This document shows, piece by piece, positions 16,137-25,214 of a DNA stretch of 64,000 nucleotides. Each line of letters starts with the position of its first letter. Within the stretch, counting starts at the first letter, position 1. The stretch is from Pseudomonas sp. KU43P (GTDB lineage: Bacteria > Pseudomonadota > Gammaproteobacteria > Pseudomonadales > Pseudomonadaceae): contig NZ_AP019365.1 of NCBI RefSeq assembly GCF_033095865.1, positions 841,501 through 905,500 of the forward strand. Direction: 5' to 3'. The position numbers were made by a program, and so were the translations under genes. The notes under the pieces were generated by a model. It did no database searches. It saw nothing but the letters and a program-made list of their open reading frames with translations, and was not told the origin of the DNA.

Positions 16137-16792
16137 GACAGGCTCCCCCGCAGGCGGCCACGGCTCAAGCGCCGTTCGACCCTGCGCATGAGGAAGTTGA
16201 TGACCTGCGCCAGCACGAAGTACAGCAGCAGCGTGAGGCTGAAGATTTCCAGGGTCTGAAAGGTCGCCTGGTCCAGTTGGCGAGCGCGGAAGCTCAGGTC
16301 CGACAGGGTGATCAACGACACAAGCGAGGTGTTCTTGAGCAGCTCGATCAGCAAGTTGGTGCCTGGGGCGATGGCCGCCAGCAATGCCTGGGGCAGAATG
16401 ACCCGGCGAAAGCGTGTGGAGGCGGGCATGTTCAGTGCGGTGCAGGCTTCATATTGCCCTTTGGCCACCGAGCTGATCGCGCCGCGCATCACTTCAGCGC
16501 CGTAGGCACCGATATGCAGCCCGAGGCCGACGATCGCCACCGTGTAGGCACTGAGCTCCAGGTTGAACGGCGGCAACGGCAGGACGAAGAACAGCCAGAA
16601 CAACTGCACCAGCAACGAGGTGCCACGGAACAGTTCGATGTAGGCCACGCACAGCCAGCTCAACGCTCGCCATGACGAGCGCCGGCCGAGCGCGGCGAGG
16701 ATCGCGGCGACGATAGCCAGCAGCGAGCCGAAGAAGGTGATCTGGACAGTGATCCAGGCGCCTTGCAGTAACAACGGTATCAATTCACCCAT
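16133..16792 (-). CDS. ehuC: Ectoine/hydroxyectoine ABC transporter permease
   Basis: A 219-residue permease paralogous to EhuD. It has GAWITVQITFFGSLLAIVAA at the start, YIELFRGTSLLVQLFWLFFV in the middle, and the EAA loop SVAKGQYEACTALNMPAS. It is the partner of EhuD in the inner membrane. It begins 62 bases after ehuB, across a small hairpin, and then overlaps ehuD by four bases. Confidence 0.88.
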   Translation of the reverse strand: MGELIPLLLQGAWITVQITFFGSLLAIVAAILAALGRRSSWRALSWLCVAYIELFRGTSLLVQLFWLFFVLPLPPFNLELSAYTVAIVGLGLHIGAYGAEVMRGAISSVAKGQYEACTALNMPASTRFRRVILPQALLAAIAPGTNLLIELLKNTSLVSLITLSDLSFRARQLDQATFQTLEIFSLTLLLYFVLAQVINFLMRRVERRLSRGRLRGSLS

Positions 16793-16826
16793 GGTTCGAC
16801 CTGAATAATCGGATTACACAGGGAAT

Positions 16827-16846
16827 GGCACGGCAAGCGCCATGCC
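16827..16846 (-). other. Intercistronic hairpin between ehuB and ehuC
   Basis: On the minus strand GGCATGGC and GCCGTGCC pair across a GCTT loop (one G-T pair). No T-run follows, so it is more likely an RNA-stabilising or partial attenuating stem that lets the binding protein be made in excess, as is common in ABC operons. Confidence 0.5.
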
Positions 16847-16854
16847 ACCTCGAT

Positions 16855-17709
16855 TCACTGCTGGGCACAGAGCTCGGCGGCGGTCTTGTCGGTCACGTTG
16901 GAGCGGTCGAAGCCAAATGGCGCGACGGTCTTGAGGTGCTCCTCGCTGCCCAGCCACTGCTTCATCTGGGCGTTGACCGCGTCGCGCAGGGCCTTGTCCT
17001 CGGGCCGGAAAGCCAGTGCGCCATAGCCGGTGTGGGCGGGGTCATCGGTGAAGTCGGCGATTGCCTCGACCTTGTCGCCCCCTTTTCTGGCCAGCCCTTT
17101 CATGGTCAGCTGGGTGCCCACCGCAGCGTCGGCGCGGCCGGCGCGCACGGCTTGCAGTTGGGCTGTGGTGTCCGGTACCTGGAGGATCTGTGCGTCCTTG
17201 ATGCCTGAGTCGCGGGCATAGGCCAGGTTGACCGTGCCCGCCATGATCGCCAGCTTCACCTCGGGGTTCTTGGCGATGTCGGCATAGCTGTGCAGGTTCT
17301 TCGGGTTGCCCTGGGCCACCAGCAGGGTGTCGGGCAAGGCGTATTGCGGGTCAGTGAAGATCACCTGCTTGCAACGGGCGGGGGTGATGTACATGCCCGC
17401 GGCAATCACGTCGAAGCGCCCGGCGCGCAGGCCCGGGATCAGCGAGCCCCACTCGGTGAGCACGCCATCGACCTGCTTGATGCCCATCTTCTCGAAGATG
17501 ACCTTGGCGATTTCCGGTGACTCGCCGGTGACCCGGCCATCGGTCTCGGTGTAGGCGAACGGAGTTTCGTTGGCGTAACCGATGCGGATGCGGCTGTTTT
17601 CCTTGATCTCGTCCAGGCTGGCGGCCTGGGCGCTGGCGAGCACGCCGAGGGTGGTACAGGCCACCAGCACGGATTGCAGCAGGCGTGGAACGTTGAAGGG
17701 CTGGCTCAT
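16855..17709 (-). CDS. ehuB: Ectoine/hydroxyectoine-binding periplasmic protein
   Basis: A 284-residue family-3 solute-binding protein with a signal peptide ending near LASAQAA. The mature protein begins with IRIGYANETPFAYTETDGRV, then GESPEIAKVIFEKMGIKQVD and GLRAGRFDVIAAGMYITPAR, a pattern characteristic of EhuB. It captures ectoines in the periplasm for EhuCD-A. The ATG at 17709 has AGGAG eight bases upstream; a TTG one codon earlier is unlikely. It is divergent from enuR, with a shared control region. Confidence 0.9.
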   Translation of the reverse strand: MSQPFNVPRLLQSVLVACTTLGVLASAQAASLDEIKENSRIRIGYANETPFAYTETDGRVTGESPEIAKVIFEKMGIKQVDGVLTEWGSLIPGLRAGRFDVIAAGMYITPARCKQVIFTDPQYALPDTLLVAQGNPKNLHSYADIAKNPEVKLAIMAGTVNLAYARDSGIKDAQILQVPDTTAQLQAVRAGRADAAVGTQLTMKGLARKGGDKVEAIADFTDDPAHTGYGALAFRPEDKALRDAVNAQMKQWLGSEEHLKTVAPFGFDRSNVTDKTAAELCAQQ

Positions 17710-17863
17710 CAATGAATCTCCTGTTTGTTATAAAAACCGTCACCGACGGCTCTGTGTTAGGAGGCAGTGGAGCAAAACAGCGAAAGCAGGGTGGGTCGTT
17801 TGTTCGTGCTGTCGGGCAGCGTGGGTTCGACCTTGGACCGAGCATACAAAAGCTGCAACCGCG

Positions 17864-17889
17864 ATGGCATTGCACTAGGACAATTGCCT
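17864..17889. promoter_or_regulatory. Putative EnuR operator 1 (ehuB/enuR region)
   Basis: Read on the minus strand this site is AGGCAATTGTCCTAGTGCAA followed by TGCCAT. The core AGGCAA(A)TTGnCCTAGTnCA recurs upstream of eutB, at 19366. Two near-identical copies at the two promoters of one cluster, next to the gene of its regulator, point to an EnuR binding site. Confidence 0.6.
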
Positions 17890-17945
17890 CGGTGGTCTGC
17901 AGGGGTGATGCTGTCACCCCGGCCCCCGCAAGCGAAACGAACATC

Positions 17946-19343
17946 ATGATGCACAGTTGGAAGGCAGCCCTCGACGCCGCCCGCATCGGCGAGTCCAAGT
18001 ACAAGATCCTGGTCCAGGCGGTTACCAGCGAGATCGAGCGTGGCGTGCTGGTGCACGACCAGCGCCTGCCGCCGCAGCGCCAGGTGGCCGATGCCTTGGG
18101 TATCAGCGTGCAGACCGTGACCAATGCCTACAAGGAACTGGAGCGTCAGGGCCTGGTGCGCTGCGAGATTGGCCGCGGCAGTTTCGTCAGCCGGCGCATG
18201 AGTGACCGTGTGTCGGATGACATCATCGACCTCCCTGAACGCACCCTGGTCGATTTTTCCATCACCCGCATCCTGCATACCCAAGTGCACGAGCGCATCT
18301 GGCGTGACACCTGCGCTGAGCTGGCCGTGGAGGAGGAGCAGCCATGGATCCACGCCTACCGGCCGATCGCCGGTTTCCAGAGCCACCGCGAGGCGGCGGT
18401 GCGCTGGCTCGATGGCCTGGGAATGCAGGTCGAGCATGACGATGTGCTGGTGACCAACGGTGCGGCCCATGGCATTTTCCTGGCCTTGGCATCGCTGGCC
18501 GGGCCGGACGATGTGGTGCTCTGCGAAGGCTTGACCGACCATGGCGTGATCGGCAACTCGCAAGTGCTCGGCTTCACGCTCAAGGGCCTGGAGATGGACC
18601 GCGAGGGGATCGATCCGGAGCATTTCGAGGATATCTGCAGCAACGAGCGGGTGACGGCGCTGGTGTGCACCCCCAACCTCAACAACCCGACCGTCAGCCT
18701 GATGCCTGACAGCCGGCGCCGGGAGATCGCAGAGATCGCCCGGCGCTTTGGCGTGCACATCATCGAAGACGATGTGTACGGGCCGTTGCTCGGTGGCCAG
18801 CATGCACGGCCACTGAGCACGTATGCACCGGAGCTGTCGTTCTATTGCACCAGCATGACCAAGTCGGTGCTCACCGGCTTGCGCGTGGGTTACCTGGCCA
18901 TGCCCAAGCGCCTGGCGTTGCGCACCGAGAGCATCCTGCGGGTGAACAGCTGGATGGCCACGCCATTGGTGGCGGAGATCGCCTCGCGCTGGATCAACGA
19001 CGGGCGTGCGGCGCAGTTGGTGGAGTTGCAGCGTACGTTGCTGGGCGAGCGCCAGGCCCTGTTGCGCGAGTACCTGGGTGACTATCTGCGCGGTCAGCAT
19101 CCCCATGCATTGGGCGCGTGGCTGAACATTCCCGAGCGCTGGGAGGTGGACAGCCTGGTGCGGGCCTTGCGCCGCAGGCAGATTGCGGTCACGCCGCCGG
19201 AGCCGTTCCTCGTGCGCGGCACACCGCGACCGCGCGCGGTGCGCTTGTGCGTGGGTGCCGAGTGTTCCGAGGCCAAACTGCGCCAGGCCCTGGGCGATAT
19301 GCGCGAGCTGTTCGAGCAGTACCCACAGATCCATGAGCTTTGA
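17946..19343 (+). CDS. enuR: MocR-type regulator of ectoine use
   Basis: A 465-residue GntR/MocR protein. A winged-helix DNA-binding domain (about residues 18-85; LPPQRQVADALGISVQTVTN) is joined to a fold-type-I aminotransferase-like domain. The PLP-binding lysine lies in CTSMTKSVLTGLRVGYL (Lys about 306, close to the Lys302 reported for Ruegeria EnuR). In that system the repressor binds N-acetyl-diaminobutyrate and diaminobutyrate through PLP and releases DNA. I start at ATG 17946; the frame upstream is intergenic sequence. It is divergent from ehuB and is followed by the catabolic genes. Confidence 0.9.
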   Translation: MMHSWKAALDAARIGESKYKILVQAVTSEIERGVLVHDQRLPPQRQVADALGISVQTVTNAYKELERQGLVRCEIGRGSFVSRRMSDRVSDDIIDLPERTLVDFSITRILHTQVHERIWRDTCAELAVEEEQPWIHAYRPIAGFQSHREAAVRWLDGLGMQVEHDDVLVTNGAAHGIFLALASLAGPDDVVLCEGLTDHGVIGNSQVLGFTLKGLEMDREGIDPEHFEDICSNERVTALVCTPNLNNPTVSLMPDSRRREIAEIARRFGVHIIEDDVYGPLLGGQHARPLSTYAPELSFYCTSMTKSVLTGLRVGYLAMPKRLALRTESILRVNSWMATPLVAEIASRWINDGRAAQLVELQRTLLGERQALLREYLGDYLRGQHPHALGAWLNIPERWEVDSLVRALRRRQIAVTPPEPFLVRGTPRPRAVRLCVGAECSEAKLRQALGDMRELFEQYPQIHEL

Positions 19344-19365
19344 ATGATCGGGCAAGACAAAATCT

Positions 19366-19409
19366 AAGGCAAATTGCCCTAGTACATTCATCGTGACAAT
19401 TTTCGCCTC
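19366..19409. promoter_or_regulatory. Putative EnuR operator 2 (upstream of eutB)
   Basis: The segment AAGGCAAATTGCCCTAGTAC at 19366-19385 matches operator 1. A further half, GACAATTTTCGCCTC at 19395-19409, forms an inverted repeat with it (GGC-AAATTG against CAATTT-tc-GCC). It ends about 40 bases before the eutB start, where it could block the promoter of the catabolic operon. Confidence 0.6.
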
Positions 19410-19451
19410 ATACACTCCGCCCAACATCAGGTCACTTGTTGGGTCACGATC

Positions 19452-20423
19452 ATGTCAGCGCTCTCGCTTCACGATCTCTATCTTGCCCGCCAGCGTATCC
19501 ATGGCCTCGTGCGCCGCACGCCGCTGGAGCTGTCACCCAGCCTGTCGCGTTGCCTGGGTACGCCGATCTACCTGAAGCTCGAAGCGCTGCAGACCACTGG
19601 CAGCTTCAAGCTGCGCGGTGCCAGCAATGCCATCGCCGCGCTCAACCCCGAGCAACGCTCACGCGGCGTGGTCACCGCCTCGACCGGCAATCATGGCCGG
19701 GCGGTCGCCCATGCGGCGGCGCAACTGGGGGTGAAGGCGACCGTGTTTCTATCTGGGCTGGTACCGGACAACAAGGTCCGGGCCATCCGTGAACTGGGCG
19801 CCGAAGTGTGCATCGTCGGCCAGTCCCAGGACCAGGCCCAGCAAGCCGCACTGCAGTACAGCGCCGATCACGGCGCAGCGTTGATCCCACCGTTCGACCA
19901 CCCTCAGGTCATCGCCGGCCAAGGCACCTTGGGCCTGGAAATCATCGAGCAGTTGCCCGAAGTCGAACAGGTACTGATCCCGCTCTCCGGTGGCGGCCTG
20001 TTCGCCGGCGTGGCGCTGGCACTGAAAAGCATCAACCCGGCGATCACCACCCACGGCATCAGCATGCAGCGTGGTGCCGCGATGCACGCCAGCCTGCAGG
20101 CCGGCAGCCCGGTCGAGGTCGAGGAGTTGCCGACCCTGGCCGACTCGCTCGGCGGCGGCATCGGCCTGGACAACCAGTACACCCTGGCCATGACCCGGCG
20201 CCTGCTCGACGAGGTCCACCTGCTGTCGGAGGCCTCGATCGCCAATGGCATGCGCCACGCCTACCAGCATGAACGGCTGGTGCTCGAGGGCGCTGGCGCG
20301 GTGGGCATCGCTGCACTGCTCGACGGCCTGGTAAACGCCAGAGGCCCGGTCGTGGTGGTGGTCAGCGGGCGCAATGTCGACAGCGCGCAGCACCTGCGTG
20401 TGCTCAACGGCGGCGACGCCTGA
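19452..20423 (+). CDS. eutB: Hydroxyectoine utilisation dehydratase
   Basis: A 323-residue PLP enzyme of the threonine/serine dehydratase fold. The PLP lysine lies in TTGSFKLRGASNAI, the substrate loop is TASTGNHGRAVAHAA, and the glycine loop binding PLP phosphate is PLSGGGLFAG. In ectoine clusters EutB acts with EutC (and EutA) in turning 5-hydroxyectoine into ectoine or a ring-opened equivalent; the exact step is not settled to my knowledge. It is the first gene of the catabolic operon. Confidence 0.85.
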   Translation: MSALSLHDLYLARQRIHGLVRRTPLELSPSLSRCLGTPIYLKLEALQTTGSFKLRGASNAIAALNPEQRSRGVVTASTGNHGRAVAHAAAQLGVKATVFLSGLVPDNKVRAIRELGAEVCIVGQSQDQAQQAALQYSADHGAALIPPFDHPQVIAGQGTLGLEIIEQLPEVEQVLIPLSGGGLFAGVALALKSINPAITTHGISMQRGAAMHASLQAGSPVEVEELPTLADSLGGGIGLDNQYTLAMTRRLLDEVHLLSEASIANGMRHAYQHERLVLEGAGAVGIAALLDGLVNARGPVVVVVSGRNVDSAQHLRVLNGGDA

Positions 20424-20456
20424 GTACTCACCTTTTCCTCACTGGAGGTATTTCGA

Positions 20457-21449
20457 ATGCCGGCCATCACCTTGCTCAGCGAAGCCGACCTGCGTAGCTG
20501 CATCACCCTGGACTGCGCCGCGGTCGATGTCATCGAACAGGCCTTTGCCCTGCTCGCCACGGCCCAGGTGGCGATGCCACCGATCCTGCGTCTGGACGTG
20601 CCTGAGCACAACGGCGAAGTGGATGTGAAGACCGCTTACCTGCCAGGGCTGGAGCGCTTCGCGATCAAGGTCAGCCCGGGCTTCTTCGACAACCCCAAGC
20701 TTGGCCTGCCCAGCCTCAACGGCATGATGATGCTGCTGTCGGCACGCACCGGCCTGCTCGATGCCTTGCTCCTCGACAACGGTTACCTCACGGCCGTGCG
20801 CACCGCTGCGGCCGGCGCAGTGGCCGCACGCTGGCTGTCGCGCCAGGACAGCCGCCGGGTGGCGCTGATCGGCAGCGGTGAGCAGGCGCGTCTGCAACTG
20901 CAGGCACTGCGCCTCGTGCGGCCGATCGAGCAGGTCAAGGTCTGGGGCCGTGATGCGGACAAGACCGCAGCGCTGTGCGACGAACTCGGGCGCGATGGGC
21001 GCCTGCAGCTGCAGGCTTGCGACAGTGTCGACCAAGCCATGCAGGCAGTCGACATCGCCATCACCTGCACTCCAAGCCGCACGCCGCTGATCCAGCCACA
21101 TCATCTGCAGCCCGGCCTGCATATCACCGCCATGGGCTCGGACGCCGAGCACAAGAATGAAATCGCGCCCACCGCCCTGGCCCGGCTCGACCGCTACGTC
21201 GCCGACCGCCTGAGCCAGACCCGGGTACTGGGCGAATTGCACCACGCCTTGCGTGCCGGCGCGGTTGGCGAGCGCGCCGGTCACTGCGAACTGGGCCAGA
21301 TCATCGCCGGCCTGCAACCGGGCCGGGTGAGCAGCGATGAGGTCACGCTGTGCGACCTGACCGGCACCGGTGCCCAGGACACCGCCATCGCCAACCTGGC
21401 CTTCGAACGCGCAGTCGCCGCCAACAAGGGCCTGGCGTTTCTCAGCTGA
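20457..21449 (+). CDS. eutC: Ectoine utilisation protein EutC (ornithine cyclodeaminase family)
   Basis: A 330-residue protein of the ornithine cyclodeaminase/mu-crystallin family. It has the substrate-site stretch VDVKTAYLPGLERFAIKVS, the Rossmann motif VALIGSGEQARLQLQALRLV and AMGSDAEHKNEIAP. It probably uses NAD to redox-convert an intermediate of hydroxyectoine breakdown alongside EutB. It starts 33 bases after eutB with a CTGGAGG ribosome site. Confidence 0.85.
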   Translation: MPAITLLSEADLRSCITLDCAAVDVIEQAFALLATAQVAMPPILRLDVPEHNGEVDVKTAYLPGLERFAIKVSPGFFDNPKLGLPSLNGMMMLLSARTGLLDALLLDNGYLTAVRTAAAGAVAARWLSRQDSRRVALIGSGEQARLQLQALRLVRPIEQVKVWGRDADKTAALCDELGRDGRLQLQACDSVDQAMQAVDIAITCTPSRTPLIQPHHLQPGLHITAMGSDAEHKNEIAPTALARLDRYVADRLSQTRVLGELHHALRAGAVGERAGHCELGQIIAGLQPGRVSSDEVTLCDLTGTGAQDTAIANLAFERAVAANKGLAFLS

Positions 21450-21485
21450 AGACATTTGCAACCCACTCACAAGAAGGGCATCCGT

Positions 21486-22676
21486 ATGTCACAAACAGTG
21501 GTCAACCTGCCGTTCAGCCGGCAGGAATACGCCCAGCGCCTGGCCAAGACCCGCGCCGCCATGCAGGCGCAAGGCCTTGAGTTGTTGCTGGTTACCGACC
21601 CATCGAACATGGCCTGGCTGACGGGCTATGACGGCTGGTCGTTCTACGTGCACCAGTGCGTGCTGCTGGCGCTCGATGGCGAGCCGATCTGGTTTGGCCG
21701 CGGCCAGGACGCCAATGGCGCCAAGCGCACGGTGTTCATGCAGCACGAGAACATTGTCGGCTACCCGGATATCTATGTGCAGTCGCGCGAGCGCCATCCG
21801 ATGGACTACCTGTGCCAGGCCGTGATTCTGGCCAAGGGCTGGGGCGGCCTGAGCATCGGCGTGGAGATGGACAACTACTATTTCAGCGCCGCGGCCTACC
21901 AGGCACTGTGCAAGCACCTGCCGCAGGCGCGGTTCAGCGATGCCGCCGGCCTGGTCAACTGGCAGCGGGCGGTCAAGTCGCCGCAGGAAATCGCCTACAT
22001 GCGCATCGCCGCGCGCATCGTCGAGCAGATGCACGGGTGCATTCTCGAACGCATCGAGCCGGGCATGCGCAAGAACGAGCTGGTGGCCGAGATCTACCGC
22101 AGCGGCATTCTCGGCGTCGATGGCCATGGCGGCGACTATCCGGCCATCGTTCCTCTGTTGCCGACCGGCGCCGACGCCAGTGCGCCGCACCTGACCTGGG
22201 ACGATTCGCCATTCAGTCGCGGGGCGGGCACCTTCTTCGAGATCGCCGGCTGCTACAAGCGCTACCACTGCCCGCTGTCGCGCACGGTGTACCTGGGCAA
22301 GCCGCCGCAGCATTTTCTCGAAGGCGAGAAGGCCGTGGTCGAAGGTATCGCCGCCGGCCTCGATGCTGCGCGGCCAGGCAATACCACCGGAGACATCGCC
22401 CGGGCGTTCTTCCGCGTGCTGGAAAAGTTCGGCATCCACAAGGACAGCCGCTGCGGTTACCCGATCGGTATCAGTTACCCGCCAGACTGGGGCGAGCGCA
22501 CCATGAGCCTGCGCCCGAGCGACACCAGCGTGCTGCAACCGGGCATGACCTTCCACTTCATGCCGGGGTTGTGGATGGACGACTGGGGGCTGGAGATCAC
22601 CGAAAGCATCCTCATCACCGAGACCGGGGTCGAGACCCTGTGCAACGTGCCTCGCCAGCTGTTCGTGAAGGACTGA
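21486..22676 (+). CDS. doeA: Ectoine hydrolase
   Basis: A 396-residue member of the M24 (creatinase/aminopeptidase-P-like) fold, also called EutD. The N-terminal creatinase domain begins RLAKTRAAMQAQGLELLLVT. The catalytic domain contains GVDGHGGDYPAIVPLLPTG, FFEIAGCYKRYHCPLSRTVY and GYPIGISYPPDWGERTMSL. It opens the ectoine ring to N-acetyl-2,4-diaminobutyrate. The related EutD forms a complex with EutE/DoeB, encoded next. The ATG at 21486 follows AGAAGGG; an earlier ATG at 21456 lies in the intergenic stretch. Confidence 0.92.
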   Translation: MSQTVVNLPFSRQEYAQRLAKTRAAMQAQGLELLLVTDPSNMAWLTGYDGWSFYVHQCVLLALDGEPIWFGRGQDANGAKRTVFMQHENIVGYPDIYVQSRERHPMDYLCQAVILAKGWGGLSIGVEMDNYYFSAAAYQALCKHLPQARFSDAAGLVNWQRAVKSPQEIAYMRIAARIVEQMHGCILERIEPGMRKNELVAEIYRSGILGVDGHGGDYPAIVPLLPTGADASAPHLTWDDSPFSRGAGTFFEIAGCYKRYHCPLSRTVYLGKPPQHFLEGEKAVVEGIAAGLDAARPGNTTGDIARAFFRVLEKFGIHKDSRCGYPIGISYPPDWGERTMSLRPSDTSVLQPGMTFHFMPGLWMDDWGLEITESILITETGVETLCNVPRQLFVKD

Positions 22677-22679
22677 GCC

Positions 22680-23699
22680 ATGAATGCAATCGCCCAGGCC
22701 GCCGCCATGGTGGCCAACCCGATCAGCTGTACCCTGGATTTCGAGCGCGATGGCGTGCAGCACGGTTTTCTCAAGCTGCCGTACTCGCGTGACGACTCCG
22801 CCTGGGGCGCTGTGATGATCCCGCTGACGGTGGTCAAGCACGGCAATGGCCCGACGGCCCTGCTCACCGGTGGCAATCACGGTGACGAATACGAAGGCCC
22901 GGTGGCGCTGAGCAAACTGGCCCAGCAGCTGCAGGCCGAGCAGGTCAGCGGGCGGGTGATCATCGTGCCCTTCATGAATACGCCTGCGGTGCATGCCGGG
23001 ACCCGCACCTCACCAATCGACAAAGGCAACCTCAACCGCAGCTTCCCGGGCCGGCCCGATGGCAGCGTGACGGAAAAGATCGCCGATTATTTCCGCCGCA
23101 CCCTGCTGCCACTGGCCGATGTCGTCCTGGATATCCACTCCGGTGGGCGCACCCTCGACTTCCTGCCCTTCGCCGCCTGTCACGTGCTGCCCGACAAGGC
23201 CCAGCAAGCCCGGTGCGAGGCGGGCATGCGGGCGTTCGCCGCGCCCTATGGCATGCGCATGCTGGAACTGGACGCCCAGGCGATGTACGACACGGCCGCC
23301 GAGGAGCAGGGCAAGGTGTTCGTGACCACCGAACTGGGGGGGGGCGGCACCTGCACCGCCAAAAGCGTCGGCCTGGCCGAACGCGGCATACGCAACCTGC
23401 TGATTCATGCCGGCATCCTCGAAGGGGAGATGGAGCAGGGCGAGACCATTCTGCTGGACATGCCGGATGGCGATTGCTTCGTCGCCAGCGAGCATGACGG
23501 CCTGCTGGAGATGTGTCGCGATCTGGGCGACACGGTCAGCCAGGGCGAGGTGATCGCCCGGGTGCATGACATCCGCCGCACCGGTGCCGCCCCCTTCGAG
23601 TACCGCGCCAGGCGCAGCGGGCTGCTCGCCGCGCGGCACTTCCCAGGGCTTGTGCAGTGTGGCGACACCCTGGCGGTGATCGCTGAAGTCTTGGTCTAG
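22680..23699 (+). CDS. doeB: N-acetyl-L-2,4-diaminobutyrate deacetylase
   Basis: A 339-residue zinc deacylase of the succinylglutamate desuccinylase/aspartoacylase (AstE/AspA) type. The metal ligands lie in GGNHGDEYEGP (His and Glu) and VLDIHSGGRTLDF (third His), with arginine in GNLNRSFPGRPDG. It removes acetate from the DoeA product, giving L-2,4-diaminobutyrate. It starts three bases after doeA, which fits a coupled hydrolase-deacetylase pair. Confidence 0.92.
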   Translation: MNAIAQAAAMVANPISCTLDFERDGVQHGFLKLPYSRDDSAWGAVMIPLTVVKHGNGPTALLTGGNHGDEYEGPVALSKLAQQLQAEQVSGRVIIVPFMNTPAVHAGTRTSPIDKGNLNRSFPGRPDGSVTEKIADYFRRTLLPLADVVLDIHSGGRTLDFLPFAACHVLPDKAQQARCEAGMRAFAAPYGMRMLELDAQAMYDTAAEEQGKVFVTTELGGGGTCTAKSVGLAERGIRNLLIHAGILEGEMEQGETILLDMPDGDCFVASEHDGLLEMCRDLGDTVSQGEVIARVHDIRRTGAAPFEYRARRSGLLAARHFPGLVQCGDTLAVIAEVLV

Positions 23700-23735
23700 G
23701 CCCATCGCCACGACAACGAGGTATGGAGAACAGTC

Positions 23736-25202
23736 ATGTCGCACCACTACCCATTCAACAACCTGTGCCACATCGATGGCCAGTGGCTGCACAGCAACAG
23801 CGGCAACAGCATCGCCGTGCATGACCCGGCCAGCCGTCAGGTCATCGACCATGTGCCGATGCTCGACCACGAACAGATCGTCGCCGCAGTGGATGCCGCC
23901 GAGCGTGCATTCCCGGCCTGGCGGCAGCAGAGCCTGGACAGCCGAGCGGCGCTGCTGCGGCGCTGGGCCGAGTTGATGCTCGGACACCAGGAGGCGCTGG
24001 CGCGTATCCTCAGCACCGAGCAGGGCAAGCCGTTGCCGGAAGCCCGTGGTGAAATCGCCTATGCGGCGAGCTTCATCCCCTGGTTCGCCGAACAGGCCCG
24101 GCGCCTGAACGGTGAGACCATCCCCAGCCATATTCCAGGTGCCCAGTTGAGCACCCTGAAGGAGCCCGTTGGGGTCTGCGCGCTGCTCACACCGTGGAAC
24201 TTCCCCAGCGCCATGATCACCCGCAAGGCCGCTGCGGCACTGGCCGCCGGCTGCACGGTGGTGGTCAAGCCGGCCCATGAAACGCCGTTTTCGGCCCTGG
24301 CGCTGGCGCAATTGGCACAGGACGCCGGTTTCCCGCCGGGGGTATTCAACGTGGTGATCGGCGAGCCGCAGATGGCCATGCAAACCCTGGTACGCGACAG
24401 CCGCGTGCGAGCCGTCAGCTTCACCGGCTCGACCCGCGTCGGCAAGCTGGTGCTGCAGGCCGCCGCCGAGGATGTGAAGAAGGTGGCATTGGAGCTGGGC
24501 GGCAATGCGCCGTTCATCGTCTGCGCCGATGCGGATCTCGACCTGGCCGTGCAGGTGGCCGTGGCGGCCAAGTTCCAGACCTCCGGCCAGGACTGCTGCG
24601 CGGCCAACCGGATCATGGTGCAGCGGCCTTTGTACGACGCCTTCCTGACGCGCTTTGGCGAAGCGGTACGGGCGCTGAAGGTCGGCCCGGCCATGCTCGC
24701 GGGCGAGCAGACCGCTGCCGAGATCGGCCCGCTGATGCATCAGGCGGCCTTCGATGCCACCCAGGCGCGGGTCGAGGACGCCCTGCAGCGTGGCGCCCGG
24801 CGCCTGGCAGGTGGCGAGGGGCATGCCTTGGGGGGCTGGTTCTTCCAGCCGACGGTGCTGGCCGATGTCACCCCAGCCATGCGCATCTATCAGGAAGAAA
24901 ACTTCGCGCCGATCGCCGGGGTCATGCCGTTCGACACCCTGGAACAGGCCATCGCCCTGGCCAACGACACCGAATATGGCCTGGCCGCGTACATCGTCGG
25001 CAACCGCCTCGACGTGGTGCACCCGCTGGTACGCCGGCTCGACCATGCGATGGTGGCGATCAATGGCGTCAAGTTCACCGGCCACCCCATCCCGTTCGGC
25101 GGCATGAAGGCGTCGGGCCTTGGCCGCGAGGGCGGTAGCGAGGGCTTCGAGCCCTTCGTGGAAACCAAATACGTTTGCCTGCACCACCACGGTCAGTTTT
25201 AA
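23736..25202 (+). CDS. doeC: Aspartate-semialdehyde dehydrogenase of ectoine breakdown (ALDH family)
   Basis: A 488-residue aldehyde dehydrogenase close to succinate-semialdehyde dehydrogenases. It has CALLTPWNFPSAMITRKAAA, the catalytic glutamate in ALELGGNAPFIV and the nucleophilic cysteine in TSGQDCCAANR. It oxidises L-aspartate-4-semialdehyde to aspartate, the last step of the pathway, so it differs from the phosphorylating Asd enzyme. The ribosome site ATGGAGA precedes the ATG, and doeD follows 12 bases after the stop. Confidence 0.88.
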   Translation: MSHHYPFNNLCHIDGQWLHSNSGNSIAVHDPASRQVIDHVPMLDHEQIVAAVDAAERAFPAWRQQSLDSRAALLRRWAELMLGHQEALARILSTEQGKPLPEARGEIAYAASFIPWFAEQARRLNGETIPSHIPGAQLSTLKEPVGVCALLTPWNFPSAMITRKAAAALAAGCTVVVKPAHETPFSALALAQLAQDAGFPPGVFNVVIGEPQMAMQTLVRDSRVRAVSFTGSTRVGKLVLQAAAEDVKKVALELGGNAPFIVCADADLDLAVQVAVAAKFQTSGQDCCAANRIMVQRPLYDAFLTRFGEAVRALKVGPAMLAGEQTAAEIGPLMHQAAFDATQARVEDALQRGARRLAGGEGHALGGWFFQPTVLADVTPAMRIYQEENFAPIAGVMPFDTLEQAIALANDTEYGLAAYIVGNRLDVVHPLVRRLDHAMVAINGVKFTGHPIPFGGMKASGLGREGGSEGFEPFVETKYVCLHHHGQF

Positions 25203-25214
25203 GGAGCGTTAGCC

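Noticed and set aside
23010..25190. 726-codon minus-strand frame over doeB and doeC
   Set aside because: It is antisense to recognised enzymes with intact active sites and has a composition typical of shadow frames.
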